In this document: positions 35,469 through 46,680 of the stretch, one piece after another
Position numbering within the stretch: the stretch's first letter is position 1
Layout: each line of letters opens with the position of its first letter
Assembly: GCA_002104935.1 (NCBI GenBank)
Contig: MCGT01000007.1
Span: forward strand, 124,001 to 188,000
Direction of reading: 5' to 3'
DNA from: Hesseltinella vesiculosa
Lineage: Eukaryota; Mucoromycota; Mucoromycetes; Mucorales; Cunninghamellaceae
Length of the DNA: 64,000 nt
Made by a program: the position numbers and the translations under genes
The notes under the pieces: generated by a model
Database searches by the model: none
The model's input: the letters and a program-made list of their open reading frames with translations, nothing else
What the model was told of the DNA's origin: nothing

Positions 35469-35738
35469 TGTACAAAAAAAAGTCAGTTTTGAGAAATGGA
35501 ATGAATGAAAGTATTCCGTTTTTCTATCGTTTTCAACTCCGTTGACAAGCGGCCAGCTTTTGGCTGGCCTCGCTCGCATCTGGCGGAAAGTGGTTATTAT
35601 TTTATTTTTCATCATGGCCCTTCTGGACGTCATAACAAGACATTCTCTGTAGAACTGGCCGCTTTTATTCGCGCATCTGCAAAAACAATAAATAGAGCAC
35701 CATCGGGACTTCAGGCTAGACGGGGAGACATGGGTGAC

Positions 35739-37962
35739 TCAGGAGTCCACGGCAGCCCCAGCTCGGCTGGCAAAGATCAGGATCCATTTCATATTGGTGA
35801 GCATGTAGCGTAGTGCCTTTGTCCAAAGCTCATCTTGGTTGAACTGCAGTCGAATAGACAGTTCGCCGATTTTGTCCTTGTTGATACGGTATGGCAGGCG
35901 AATATTGCGGTCCTTGCGTTCGGCATAATCTGAGAGCTGCTTCAAGCAATTTAGCACGGCCACCATCGCATGGTCAAATCGTCGATTCAGGAATAACATG
36001 CGGTTGATCCCATAATCACCAGAACCGTACCTGTCGGTGAAACGAAGTAAGTATTTGTGTCACTTTTTTTTTTTTTTTTTTTTTTCCAACTACGCACAAC
36101 TCATAAGACACGACCACGTCGCCATCGACTTTTTCAATTTTGGAAGACGAGCCCATTGGAACGAGACGATAACTGTGGTCAGCAAAAGAGTGAGTGAGCG
36201 AATGTTTTCAAGAAGGATGGCGGCTCTTACGATTTGAATTGGAAGTTGAGCTTGTTGGCCACTGTGTAGAGCAGGAGAAGTGTTTGGCCCCACGCCGCAT
36301 TGATTTCGTTCCATTCCACCTATGAAATAAAAGAGCTAAGTATACAAGTCAGAAGTATCTCACCTGTCTCTTACTTTGCAACTTACCGGGTGGGAGTGAA
36401 GGCGGCCCAGGCGGTAGCCGTTGATGGTACCAAAAGGACCATCTTGAACAATGCAAAAGGCGTCGTTGTAAACGACAGTTTTCTGGAGTCGTTCGAGCTG
36501 ACGTACGTCGTGGTCGTATTTCATGTTGATGGTATCGCGCTGGTTCTGGAATTGTTGGTATCGAAGCTGGTATTGGTTGCATTCGTCCCAAAAGAGCTGT
36601 TCCTCGGCGTCCAGTGCCTCGGCCTCTTTTTGCAGTTTTTCGTATTCCTCTTGCAGGGCTTGGTGCTCGGTGTTCATGACAGCCAGCTTGCCAAGCTCTT
36701 GCTGCTCCTTGGCTATTAGGGTATCGACCTGCTGCTGGAGCTGGCGAACGTCATCATCAGCAGCCACGGTTGGACTGCTCGATTTAGGAGACCAACGGGC
36801 CGATGGTGGCGAGGAAGGCATTGTGTGAGGAAGGTGGGGCGATGTGAGATGGGTGGACACGGGCGATGTGGACAGCGACGAGGTGGCAGCAGGCGAGGGT
36901 GAGGGCGGTAGTTGTTCTTGCTTGATTGTTTTGAGAAAGTCCAGGTAACAGTCGCGCTCCATATTGACGTCGTCTAACTGGCGCTGCAGATGCTCGATCA
37001 TCAAGTCGGTGCACTCTTGGCACATGGGGTGATCGACGCTTGACTTTGAAGACATGATATTAAACAGCCGTGTGGCGACCTTGAGGCGATGGGAGAGGCT
37101 GTTGTTGCGTGATTGCTCTGAAATGTCGCTTTGAAGCATGGGGTCTGGAGGTGGCTGGGTGCGGACAAGGTCCATGGATGCTCCTCTAGTGGAAGGGGAC
37201 GTGGATATCTTGCTTGACTCGGTGACAGGCGCGGCCGTTGAGGAGGCGCGGCGGTGAGCAAACGATGATGGAGAGGAGGCTGCATGTGCGAGACCAGCTG
37301 ACTTGCGTTTGTTGGCAATGTCTTTTGCGGGGCTGGTGCCGGTGGGTGGTGGGTCAGGGTGAGATGCGAGCGATGGCTGGAGCGCCTGGTGTGCTCCAGA
37401 GGCAGACGACAGCGATGGCGCCATGGGAACACTGGCCAGACCTTGTGAAGAGGATGAGCCGGAGCGCTGCATGTGCGATGACGCTTGACGATGAATGGCC
37501 GCTGTGGCCGCTGTGGCAGGAGGCACTTGGGATTTTGACAACATCACAAATGAGTCAGCTACTGGATAGCCTGTGCGAGAAACAACAGATGCGTGGCGAC
37601 CTTGCTGATGATGTGGCGGCTGCTGGTGCGGGCCGGTTTGCGGTTGCTGAGAGGGCGGAAGCACTTGTTTGGTGGCGATGGCATGGTCGTGATGGCGGTC
37701 ATCTTCCTGGGAAGGCGGACTGTTATAATATAGGGCGCTCTGTGCCTCCATATACTGTTCTTCAGCAGTAAGAGGTCCTAGCATGGCAAGTCATAGGATG
37801 TGGGAGTAAAAAAATAGAAGGTGAGCGACCATTTTTTCGCATGGCTACTTTTTGAAGTTGCTGGTTACCGAGCACGAGGTCTGTGGATGACGGATCAAGA
37901 TCTAACAGCGATTCATCTATCTTTAGAGGCTGATTGCATTTCTGACAAGCAAGCCGTGGCAT
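35739..37962 (-). CDS. ATG6: Beclin 1 / Atg6 / Vps30, with a long disordered insertion
   Basis: Subunit of the class III PI3-kinase (Vps34) complexes for autophagy and endosome-to-vacuole traffic. N-terminus [20 protein letters not shown] carries the CxxC motif and DLVLGNQ. The second exon (36360-37784) begins with about 220 Ser/Pro/Gln/His-rich residues, then [20 protein letters not shown] (second CxxC, start of the coiled coil). The coiled coil continues through [20 protein letters not shown] and [20 protein letters not shown]. The evolutionarily conserved domain follows: [27 protein letters not shown] in two pieces, [48 protein letters not shown], and [18 protein letters not shown], with the membrane-touching aromatic finger region intact. 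The disordered stretch replaces the shorter N-terminal linker of yeast and human proteins. Confidence 0.94.
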
Positions 37963-38299
37963 TGGAGAGGGGTATTTGCGACAAGGAAAAAAAAAAAAGA
38001 TAAAAAGAAAAAAAAAAGATAAAGCGGGCGGGTCGTAGTTTTGTCTGCTGGATAGATCGAGGTTGCAATGGAGAGGGCGAGGTTGAACTTGTGAAGGGGG
38101 GCCGTCTTGTTGGTTACTCGGTTACTGTTTTAATGGTCAAGATGGAGAGCAGGGGTACGGATGAATGAAACAAAAAAAAAGAAGCGAGCCATGCTCACCT
38201 TTTTTTCCCCCGGTCTCCATTGACTTGGGTTTTCCAAGACCACGAGTACTTTTTCTTTGTCTACAATATATCTTGCTCGTTTTTTATAATCTCCCTCCA

Positions 38300-39538
38300 T
38301 GAGTTTGAGTGAAAATTCCAAGCTTCGAGTGGCCATCATTGGTTCAGGAAACTGGTAGACAGTTGCATGTAAGAATTACCGGCCTCGGTCTGACTTTTCT
38401 TTTGTTCCAAGGGGAAGCGCCATCTCCAAAATTGTGGGCTCCAACACGAAAGACTCTGATGTTTTCGAATCGACAGTGAAGATGTGGGTGTACGAAGAAA
38501 TCATCGATGGCAAAAAATTGACGGATATCATTAATGAACAGCATGAAAACACAAAGTATGGCAACGCGGCGGAGAGAATGAGACGCTCATCTCTTGCTTT
38601 AGATATCTGCCCAACCACAAATTGCCCGACAACATTGTGGCTATACCCGATTGCGTAGAAGCTGCTAAAGGGGCAGATATCCTGGTATTTGTCCTGCCTC
38701 ACCAGTTTGTCTATCGCATCTGTGAAGAACTAAAACCCGTCGTACGCAGAGGCTGCCACGCCATTTCTCTCATCAAGGTAAAGAGTGGAAAAAAAAAAAA
38801 AAATACCAAGATGCCCACCGGGTACATCCCTTCTATGTTCAGGGTGTTGATTTCCGTGGCAAGGAACTGTCGCTGTTCTCCGAGGAAATTGAACGCATCT
38901 TGGGGATACCATGTGCTGCCTTGAGCGGAGCCAACATTGCCATCGAGGTGGCAGACGAGCAGTTCAGTGAGGCCACGATTGCCTGCCGCCGTATCCAAGA
39001 AGAAGGGCCGATCTTCCAGGCCTTGTTCCATGCGCCGTATTTTGACGTGCGGGTCATCGGTGACATCAGTGGGCTGCAGGTGTGCGGGGCGTTGAAGAAC
39101 GTGATTGCGCTCGGTGCTGGATTCGTGGATGGCTTGGGCCTCGGCGACAACACAAAGGCTGCGGTGCTGCGCCAGGGCCTTTTGGAAATGCGTTTGTTTG
39201 GCAAAACGTTCTTTGGCGGGGTGCACACTGAAACCTTTTTTGAATCGTGTGGGGTAGCTGACCTGATCACCACTTGCTCGGGTGGCCGCAATGCCCGAGT
39301 GGCCCGCACCTTTATTCAGACGTCCGATTCAAAGACGATGGATGAGCTTGAACGAGAGCTGCTGAATGGCCAGAAACTCCAAGGCACCACCACTGCCAAG
39401 GAGGTGTACCAGTTTTTACAGCTGCAGAAAAAGCTCGACCGCTTTCCTTTGTTGGTGGCTATCTATCGAATCGTTTACGAAGTTGCCCCGCCCAGGTCCA
39501 TCATCAACTGCCTCCGAACAAGACAAACCTTTGATTAA
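38300..39538 (+). CDS. GPD1: NAD-dependent glycerol-3-phosphate dehydrogenase
   Basis: Reduces dihydroxyacetone phosphate to glycerol 3-phosphate in the cytosol, for glycerol, lipid and redox metabolism. Start [19 protein letters not shown] at 38300. The first intron splits the Trp codon of the nucleotide-binding loop [13 protein letters not shown]. Then [59 protein letters not shown] and the large last exon: [49 protein letters not shown] (catalytic Lys of the CGALKN motif), [40 protein letters not shown]. All motifs of the eukaryotic family are present; length about 375. Four introns. It is divergent from ATG6, with about 335 bp between starts. Confidence 0.95.
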
Positions 39539-39672
39539 GCCACTCATCTCCATGTAATGAGATAAAATAAAAGCAAGGGCATTTAGTACAGGTATTTACA
39601 AGCATAAGCGAAGTGACAAGGACAAATAAACAGTGGCAAGTGAAAGTAGGGCATAAATCAAAAATAAAAAAT

Positions 39673-41174
39673 CTAAGCAGTGGTGGAGGTCGAGATCAAC
39701 TGGGGGCGGGGGACTTGGTGGTGAGTGCTGCGAGCAAGGAAGGCCAAGGTTTGCTCATAGACGAGGAAATTCAACGAGTGGATGGGGAAGGCACGGAGCA
39801 ATGTGACCGAGATGCCTGAATATAAGCCCTTGAGACCCCGGTGTCGAACCAGATCTTGGACGCACTGCCAGGCGCTACTGTATCGCTGCTCAGCTGCAAG
39901 GACGTCTTTTTGTTTCAGGGTTTTGACCAGGTCGATGGGGAAGACAATTAGCCAGCACAAGATGCCACATACGCCTCCAGCAACAAACTGGGTCAAGGGA
40001 CCGGCAGCCCGGTCCTTGCTTGTCAACAAGTATTTTGTTGTTTCGTAACCACCAAAATAAACCGCAGTGCCGAGGGAGTCGCGCACTAGTACCGATGAAG
40101 AAAGAACGATGGTAAGCAGATGTCTGATATCCTATTTTTTTTTTTTTGTGAGGGCACCACGTACAGAAATGCAAGCCAAAGCCATGATACAGGGCCAGGA
40201 CACCTTTTTTTTTGACGATTTCCTTGGCCGAGGCCCAGCTGGAGGTTTGTGCAGGGGTGTCTTTTGCGTGAGTAGTAAGCATGCGTTGGGAAGTCGGTGA
40301 GGACGAAGAAGGACCAAAATGAATGGGCTGCTTTTGTTTTAATCGACGACGAACCATGGCACGAGGTGGCAGGCAAGCGGTAGAGGAATTGGAGGTGCGG
40401 GCGTCTCCAAAGAGCGTGTGGAGATGGCGACGATGTTGCTGTGATGACCAATTGGAAGTGTCTTCCGGAGTTCGCACGACGGTCGTACCTGTGGTGACAC
40501 TACTGGCCTGCAAAAGGAATTCCAACTGTTTTTGGATTTTCACTAGCTCGAACGGACAGCTGAGGGCAGCTATAAAGGCGCCACTGGTGTATCCACCAAA
40601 GGTGGAGACCGCCATGGTTGCGGCTAGGGTATCTTGTTGGAAATAAGGGAATCGTTGTTTGCAGAAAGACTTTGTATCTTCATAGACGGAGAAGGATATA
40701 GATTTGATGATACTGACGGTCACCAAGGGAGGCAGGATCCCTATCGATAGGAGAAAAGGAGAGGTAAGCTAGTGCTCTGACACTTCTTTTGTCCCTTTTT
40801 GCCTCTAAAAAATCCACGAATGCCTTCTTCTTTGTAGGTCTGGCGGACACAAGTCATGACAGTATCATAGTGTTGACTTTGTAACCTTGTTTTGACGGAA
40901 TCAAACTATGGGATCCAAAATGAGAGAGCGTGAGTGAATCCATGGGAAGAACAAGCAGGGAGGAAATGCACACTTTACAGGGTAGCCAGCAAATACACCA
41001 ATGACAGCTGCATTGGATGCAGCAATAACAGTACGATTCGCTGTGGGAAAACAACACATGAGGTTAGGCATAACAACGATGGCTATCATGGATGCCAACT
41101 TGCTTCTTACCCCATAGCATTTCATTCAGGACAGTATTTGAATCATTTGGACGAGTGCGGTGAGAATCCGTCAT
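39673..41174 (-). CDS. Mitochondrial carrier (SLC25) with an inserted loop
   Basis: Inner-membrane solute carrier with three repeats. Start MTDSHRTRPNDSNTVLNEML at 41174. Repeat 1: ANRTVIAASNAAVIGVFAGY then P-FDSVKTRLQ across an intron, and YKEEGIRGFF. Repeat 2: GGYTSGAFIAALSCPFELVK. Repeat 3: GGVCGILCWLIVFPIDLVKT, then GLKGLYSGISVTLLRAFPIH. All three Px[DE]xx[KR] signatures are present (PFDSVK, PFELVK, PIDLVK). The contact residues around LLRAFPIHSLNFLVYE resemble carnitine/basic amino acid carriers, but the substrate cannot be set by eye. Between the PFELVK helix and EIVKKKGVLALYHGF lies a disordered stretch of about 75 residues rich in Ser, Thr, Arg and His, where family members usually have a short matrix loop. 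About six introns. Confidence 0.88.
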
Positions 41175-41846
41175 TTTCCATAGAAAAAAAAAAAAAAAGA
41201 ACAAAGGAGTGGAAAAGTACTAACAAAGAATCAATGACAATGTGGAAAGACGATGAAATAAAAAGCGAAAAGGCGTGAATGAAAAAAAAAAGAGACGCAA
41301 GGCCGAAAAAGTGCCATGATTTGACTTTGGTACTCCGCTCGGATGACTCAATCGAGGATGCATGAATTCGCTCAGAGCTGGACACTGAGCAGTGAGAGAT
41401 TTTTTTTTTTTTTGCCTCGTCGGTCCCAAAGTGATATCTTTACAGCACTAAAAGCAGAATCCAAGGGTGGCCTTTTTTGTTGGACCCTTGCTGCACTATT
41501 TGAGTCACGAGGTTTTGCCGATGTTTGGCGGGCTCTTTCCTACTCTTTTTCTTTGTTCCGCAGACTGGCATCCTTCACGGCTTATGATTAAGCATCTTTT
41601 GCAACAACTCACAGAGAATAAAGAGGTCTTGCAGGTTGTCATCACGTTTGAAAGTCATTTTATGCTTTCAACTGCACACGACTTTTTAACAGTGTCTGTA
41701 AGCCGCTTTTGGTTTTACAACGTATCAGGCTGTATGATTGGCTGCGCTGGTTTAATTGTTTATGTTTTCCAGGAAGCAACCATATTTTGGGAGGGATCCC
41801 TTTTCTTTGCCCTTCATTTTTTAATTACATTGTTCAGTTTGGCACG
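41175..41846. promoter_or_regulatory. Divergent region, SLC25 carrier and VPS60, with an open plus frame
   Basis: About 670 bp. The left part has A/T runs. On the plus strand an open frame runs from an ATG at 41521 (MFGGLFPTLFLCSADWH) for 109 codons to a TGA at 41848-41850 that overlaps the VPS60 ATG by two bases. The predicted peptide is hydrophobic and matches nothing I recognise. Confidence 0.35.
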
Positions 41847-42962
41847 ATGAATCGCTTATTTGGATCAAGTAAAAAAACGCCCAAACCTACTTTGAATGAT
41901 GCTATTGCATCTGTAAGTCATTCTCTTTTTGTTATTTTATCCATGAAAACGTACAAATGGGCAGGCTTGGCGTGAAATGTTTCCCTCCAACCTGCTTTGT
42001 CACCCTTCTTCTTTACTGATTTATCTTGGCTCTCTTTGATACTGCTGTATCATGTTATTAGACTGATTTACGAGTGGATGCTATTGAGGTCAAGATTAAA
42101 AAGCTGGATGCTGAACTCACCAGATATCGCGATCAATTGCGTAAAGTGGGCAGTGGCCCAGGCAAGGTAAAACACCTGGCAATGGGGCGTCTCATCTTGC
42201 TCATCTCATTAATAGAAAGCCATTGAGCAACGGGCTCTACGAGTATTGAAGCAGAAACGAGGGTAGGTGAATAAAAAATAGAAAAAAAAAACAAGGGGGA
42301 TGAGTTTGCCAAGACTGACAAGTGTTTCCATTTAGATATGAAGCACAACGTGACCACTTGCAACAGCAGTCATTCAATATGGAACAGGCTCAAATGACCA
42401 CAGAAAACTTGCGTGGGGTGATGGCCACTGTCGATGCCATGCAGACCGCCAACAAGGAATTGAAGCGGCAGTACAAAAATATCAACGTGGATAAGATCGA
42501 TGTAAGAAAGAGAAAGCGGTTTGCAAAAAGGGTCCTGACGCTCTTTTAGCAATTGCAAGATGAGATGGAAGATTTATTAGCACAGGCCAACGAGGTCCAA
42601 GAAACCTTGGGCCGCTCCTATGATTTACCGGACGATGTGGATGAGGAAGACTTGGCAGCAGGTGACGCATGGATTTAATTACGCACAAAATAGGTGCTCA
42701 CACTGCCTTTGCGTTATGTTTGTTTAGAACTGGATGCACTGGGTGATGAGTTGGCCTTTGATGACGAAGAGATGCCCTCTTATTTACAAGATGATACCAC
42801 CGTTGATTTGCCCGAAGCTGGTGCTGCGGATCCCTCAAAACAGGCAAGTCTCTATGATTCACCTTTTACCCAGCGCCATCTCATACTTTTTTTTTATCAC
42901 AGAAGGAGGAATTGGATGAATTTGGATTACCTATCAGTGCCGAAGCTATGAAAGCTTCTTGA
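41847..42962 (+). CDS. VPS60: ESCRT-III-associated protein Vps60/CHMP5
   Basis: Late-acting ESCRT-III family member that recruits Vta1 to Vps4 on endosomes. Start MNRLFGSSKKTPKPTLNDAI at 41847, the diagnostic N-terminus. Exons continue TDLRVDAIEVKIKKLDAELT RYRDQLRKV, KAIEQRALRVLKQKRG, YEAQRDHLQQQSFNMEQAQM, VDAMQTANKELKRQYKNINV, QLQDEMEDLLAQANEVQETL, ELDALGDELAFDDEEMPSYL and the last exon EELDEFGLPISAEAMKAS. The helical core with basic first half and acidic second half, the ELDALGDEL segment and the DEFGLP tail are all as in CHMP5. Six introns, all short. Stop TGA at 42960-42962. Confidence 0.95.
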
Positions 42963-43600
42963 TATGTGTGTTGGCTTGATATCCTCGTGTATGTTTCTAG
43001 CGTGAAAATAAACCATCTACGTCACCCGTCACGGTTGTTGCTTCCTTTATTCACTCAGACCCCAAGAGTGGCGAATGCAGTGGAGGCATTGGTGAAGATG
43101 GTGATTACTTGTACAAAAAAAATATCTTGAGGATCCAGCTCTCTTCTACACAAGCACATCTCTACGTACCTTGATGGTACCTTTTCTAGAAGGCACAGTC
43201 ATATCACCGAGGCCAAAAGATTGGCAACTTTGGGCAAACGGAGGTCAGTTCAATAGATCAAGTTTATTGCCTGCCTTTCGAATATCGGGCATGCGACCCT
43301 TGATTCGGAGCGTACAAAGCCAATGTCGCCACCCGGGACAAGGCACTGTTCCTTAGCCTTGGCTGTGGACTAACCAAGGCAAAGAGACAAAAAAAGTAGA
43401 TGGCGTTTAAGAAAGGCACGAGAAGTCTATCCGTTTCGTAGTCGACAGAGCAGTCATCTTCGATGGTTTTGCCATAAAACCCCCTGCCGTTCTATCCATC
43501 GGAGTTAAAGGAAGTAAGGAAGGTCGGGCCAGTGACACACGGAACCACTGGCTTTCACGCTATATTCTCCATATTTTTTTCCACGTTATCCAACCTTGGA
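42963..43600. other. Intergenic region at the boundary to the repeat-rich part
   Basis: About 640 bp. AATAAA at about 43007 probably belongs to VPS60. On the minus strand, 43140-43380 holds short protein-like frames (such as GDMTVPSRKGTIK ahead of a GTACGT) that could be a small spliced gene or a relic. I do not recognise them and see no start. Confidence 0.3.
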
Positions 43601-43903
43601 CTATCCTACTATCTTGTTTGGCTGGTAAGGTTTATGAGAAACGTATAGAGAACAGTGTGGGGGGATAAAAAAGTGAGGCGAGAGAGGGAATAAAAAGGTG
43701 AGGGAAGGGGGATAAAAAAATGTTCGGGGTTGTCAATGCTTGGTAGGGGTGATGAAGACGTTGTGTTGAGTGGGATAGGGAGAGGTTTCCTTGCTGGTAT
43801 CAATTGTCTCGCAGAATTGATCCAACTCTTCACGATATTCAATAGCAGATTGTGCTGATTGACCGATTTTTGTGATGAAAGCCTTTGTGATTGAAAAATA
43901 GAT

Positions 43904-44845
43904 TTAGCGTACAGCAGCAGTGACGGCGGGCAAGCTAGAGGTTGACGTTGTGGCAGGCAAGGTCGAGGTTGCCAGCGTGGCAGCAGTGATGGCTTGTTGG
44001 CTGTACACCACATTAATACCATCAATCTGAGTAGGCTGCACGTGAACTACGTCGCCAAAGAGCTGCAAACCAAAGCTCTTGTACTCGTTGAAGAAAGATG
44101 AAGCTTCATCATGAGTTTTGAAGTGTGCATATGCTTGGCCACCTTTCCATGTTTTTTCCTTTACCTTGAAACAAAAGATCAGTTCCAATGCGTCCTTGGT
44201 ACATTTGAAGTCAGTCAGCGCCTTTGGCAGGTGAAGAATGCCAATTGTTTTCGCAAAGAAAATTCCATCAAGGTCGACCAAAGCAAACAAATTGCCAGTC
44301 GAGCCTACAGCAGAGTAGGAAATAAAAATCTTAGTTCCATGCCTCTCATCTATCTCATGTCTTCTTACCAATCCAATCCAAACCAACGATGTAAGGTGCT
44401 TTGTGGCGGGGATCCAAGGATTGAAGATTGTTCAATATCGTAGCATTTGTTCGTAGGTTCTTGCATTGTTGCTCAACCACACTTGCAGGGCCAATACCGG
44501 ATTTCTTCATTTCAATCGAGCATAGTTCGAGGGCACGAGGGTCATGGCTACCTTGTTTCATCAAAATATCGATCTTTCTGCCAACCGAGCGTTCATCGTT
44601 GTTACCAAAAACAGCATTGTTGAACTCACGAGTTTTTCGGGTCGAGTAACTAGCAACTTCTCCCCTTAGAACGAAATATTAGATGCGCTCTCACTTTTTC
44701 TTGTTCCGCACTTACTCTGAGACTTTGATATCCGTTCCTGAAAACACATAGTCCAAAATGGTGGCGAGTCGTCGTTGAGCAATAGATTCAGGTTCACCAG
44801 GGTAATGGCGCCCAATGCAATCGATGCTATACCAAAGAGCATAAT
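43904..44845 (-). pseudogene. 5'-truncated member of an expanded fungal family with PD-(D/E)XK-like motifs
   Basis: Several exons on the minus strand join in frame: SDYALWYSIDCIGRHYPGEP and AQRRLATILDYVFSGTDIKV (44845 to about 44715), then EVASYSTRKTREFNNAVFG, ERSVGRKIDILMKQGSHDPR and ALELCSIEMKK (44660-44370), GSTGNLFALVDLDGIFFAKT, and the last exon KEKTWKGGQAYAHFKTHDEA ending at TAA 43906-43904. The layout resembles a family I recall as much duplicated in Mucorales genomes, with no assigned function. The Asp in GRKIDIL and Glu/Lys in SIEMKK could form a PD-(D/E)XK nuclease-like site; that is inference. The N-terminal half is missing: the frame meets a stop at 44846, where a gypsy fragment begins on the other strand. 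The 3' exons are intact, so truncation may be recent. Confidence 0.5.
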
Positions 44846-44854
44846 CCGATCAGC

Positions 44855-45070
44855 CATTATCTGAAATGGATACGCAGTGCAGCACAAGACAAGTTCAACA
44901 AGAAAAAGAACTTGGTCAACTATGCAATAGGATCACTCGCTAGCTTACACAATCCAACAGCTACAAGTGCACTGGAAGCTAAGTACATAGGACCATTCAA
45001 AGTTGTTATGAGAAACCAAGGTGGAGCCTACATTCTGCAAGATAAAACAGGTGAATTGCTTACAATGTAA
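44855..45070 (+). mobile_element. Ty3/gypsy retrotransposon fragment, integrase C-terminus
   Basis: An open frame ending at TAA 45068-45070 reads HYLKWIRSAAQDKFNKKKNL, then NYAIGSLASLHNPTATSALE, AKYIGPFKVVMRNQGGAYIL and QDKTGELLTM. The KYxGPFKVV and GGAYILQDKTGELL elements are the chromodomain-adjacent or GPY/F-type C-terminal module of gypsy integrases. No protease, reverse transcriptase, RNase H or LTR is seen next to it, so this is a small relic. It abuts the truncated family gene on the minus strand. Confidence 0.7.
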
Positions 45071-46120
45071 ATACAATCATCATTTACTGGCGAAAGCTAG
45101 GAAAGAACATGTCTGATGAAGAAAAACAGTTGATAAACAACAAACGAAAAAATAAAAGTGAGGAACAAAGAAGTAAAAAGAAAAGTAAGATACGAACCTA
45201 AAAAAAAAAAAAAAAAAAAAACTCAGCTACACATATCGTGCTGACCATGTGTTGAACAACACCTTAGGCGATTCGCTTTCAATTTGCTCGCTCCATATGG
45301 CGATAGATTTGTAGCTACGAGCTACAAAATTGTTGAAAGTTGGCTTCTTGTTATTTTGAATGAAATCGGATAAGGCTTTCACAAATAATCAGGAATAATG
45401 AGTACACCATTTATCAACACCAACGTTCAATCTGGCACATACCATCAAAGCCTGGGAACAGCACTTCACCTTTCATGCTGTCCAAAAACGACGGCTGGGC
45501 ATTATATTGCAGATAAAGAGCTGGCTAGCATTGAATTCGCATCATCATCGTCATACTTTACATGCAGTACAGGATTTCCACCATTTTGGCGAGAATCGGC
45601 ATTATTTTTTTTGGAAGTGCGCGCGAATGTCAAATCTATTGCATGTCAGATTTTATCATTGCTGATAGGTGAATCGCAAGAAAAAAAATGACGAGGAGAA
45701 ATAGAAAGGGAACTATGGGAATTTGGTCAGGCTGGGGAGCACTGGAGCTGCTGTGTATTGGGAATGCTGGAGAGCGCTTGACCTTTCCAAAATGCAGGAG
45801 CTCCAATGCGCTCCCACTTCATACTGGATTTCCGCCATCATTTGGCGGGAATCAGGCTTTTAGTTGAGCCGCGAATGATTTTTTTTACCAGGCAAAGCAT
45901 TCGGGCGAACCATTAAATTATTTTCTAGTGCCGTGTAAGTTAAATCAAGTGCACGCAAACCATTTTTGCCACTTCCAAAGGACCTACATTTTTGAGCTAC
46001 TTTTGTCAATCCAAGCTGAGGAGAGTGACATTGAAACAGGCACGACATCAAAAGAAGATTTTACCAGCATTGGAGCTGTTTGTAAAGGGTGACATTACTT
46101 TTTAGTATCGAGGTTTAAGT

Positions 46121-46445
46121 GACCAGCATTGTGCGGAAATTGAATTTGACCACCAGTTTCTACATATGCATTTCGAAAAAAAAAAAAAAAAAAAAAGAGC
46201 TACTCAGCACTTTTGAGTGTTAGATCTACCTGAAATTTTGTTAGGGAGCGCAAATGCATAAATGATGATGGTGCTGAAATACTCAAGTCGTTTGGTGAAG
46301 GTCGCCCAGCCAGCTTTCAATCAGTATTATTTTGACACCTCCGATTCACCAGCTTAAAAAACGAAAACCCGGCATTTTTGCCGGGGGACTCCCAGGCGAT
46401 TCGATAAAAAATCACAGTGCAAAATTGCTCTAAATTAATTCTTGT
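46121..46445 (+). repeat. Dispersed non-coding repeat, copy A
   Basis: Shares with a second copy (54120-54445) the ordered blocks GTGCGGAA(A/G)TTGAAT, a poly-A tract, (C/T)ST GAAATT, a CGCCCAGCCAGCTTT / CGCTCAGCCAGCTTT block, TTTTGACACCTCCGAT, a GGCATTTT / GGCCATTTT block before a G-rich run, and CAGTG(C/T)AAAATT. No coding frame. Confidence 0.6.
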
Positions 46446-46469
46446 AGCGAAAAGGGGGTTTACACAATC

Positions 46470-46680
46470 CAGATGTCCAAAGCCCAGCCTTTTCCAAAGC
46501 AATCCAAATGTCCAAAATCCAGCAGCTCGTACCAGTGCTCTCCAACCCGTCCAAAATCCAGCAACTCACAGTGCTCTCCAACCTGTCCAATAGCTAACAG
46601 CTCCAGTGCTCTCCAGTGCTCTCCAAAATCCAGCTACTCCTGTGTGTTCCAACCTGGCCAAATTCCCACGGATCCCTTTC
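46470..46680 (+). repeat. Imperfect tandem repeats of a CAGTGCTCTCC unit
   Basis: Units of about 30-40 bp built from CCAAAATCCAGC, (A/C)CTC and CAGTGCTCTCCAACC(C/T)GTC recur four to five times with small changes. The last units form the right arm of the inverted-repeat pair. Confidence 0.55.

Noticed and set aside
44666..44887. Minus-strand frame starting MADRIMLFGIASIALG
   Set aside because: Its frame differs from that of the family gene (which reads AQRRLATILDYVFSG here), and splicing supports the latter.
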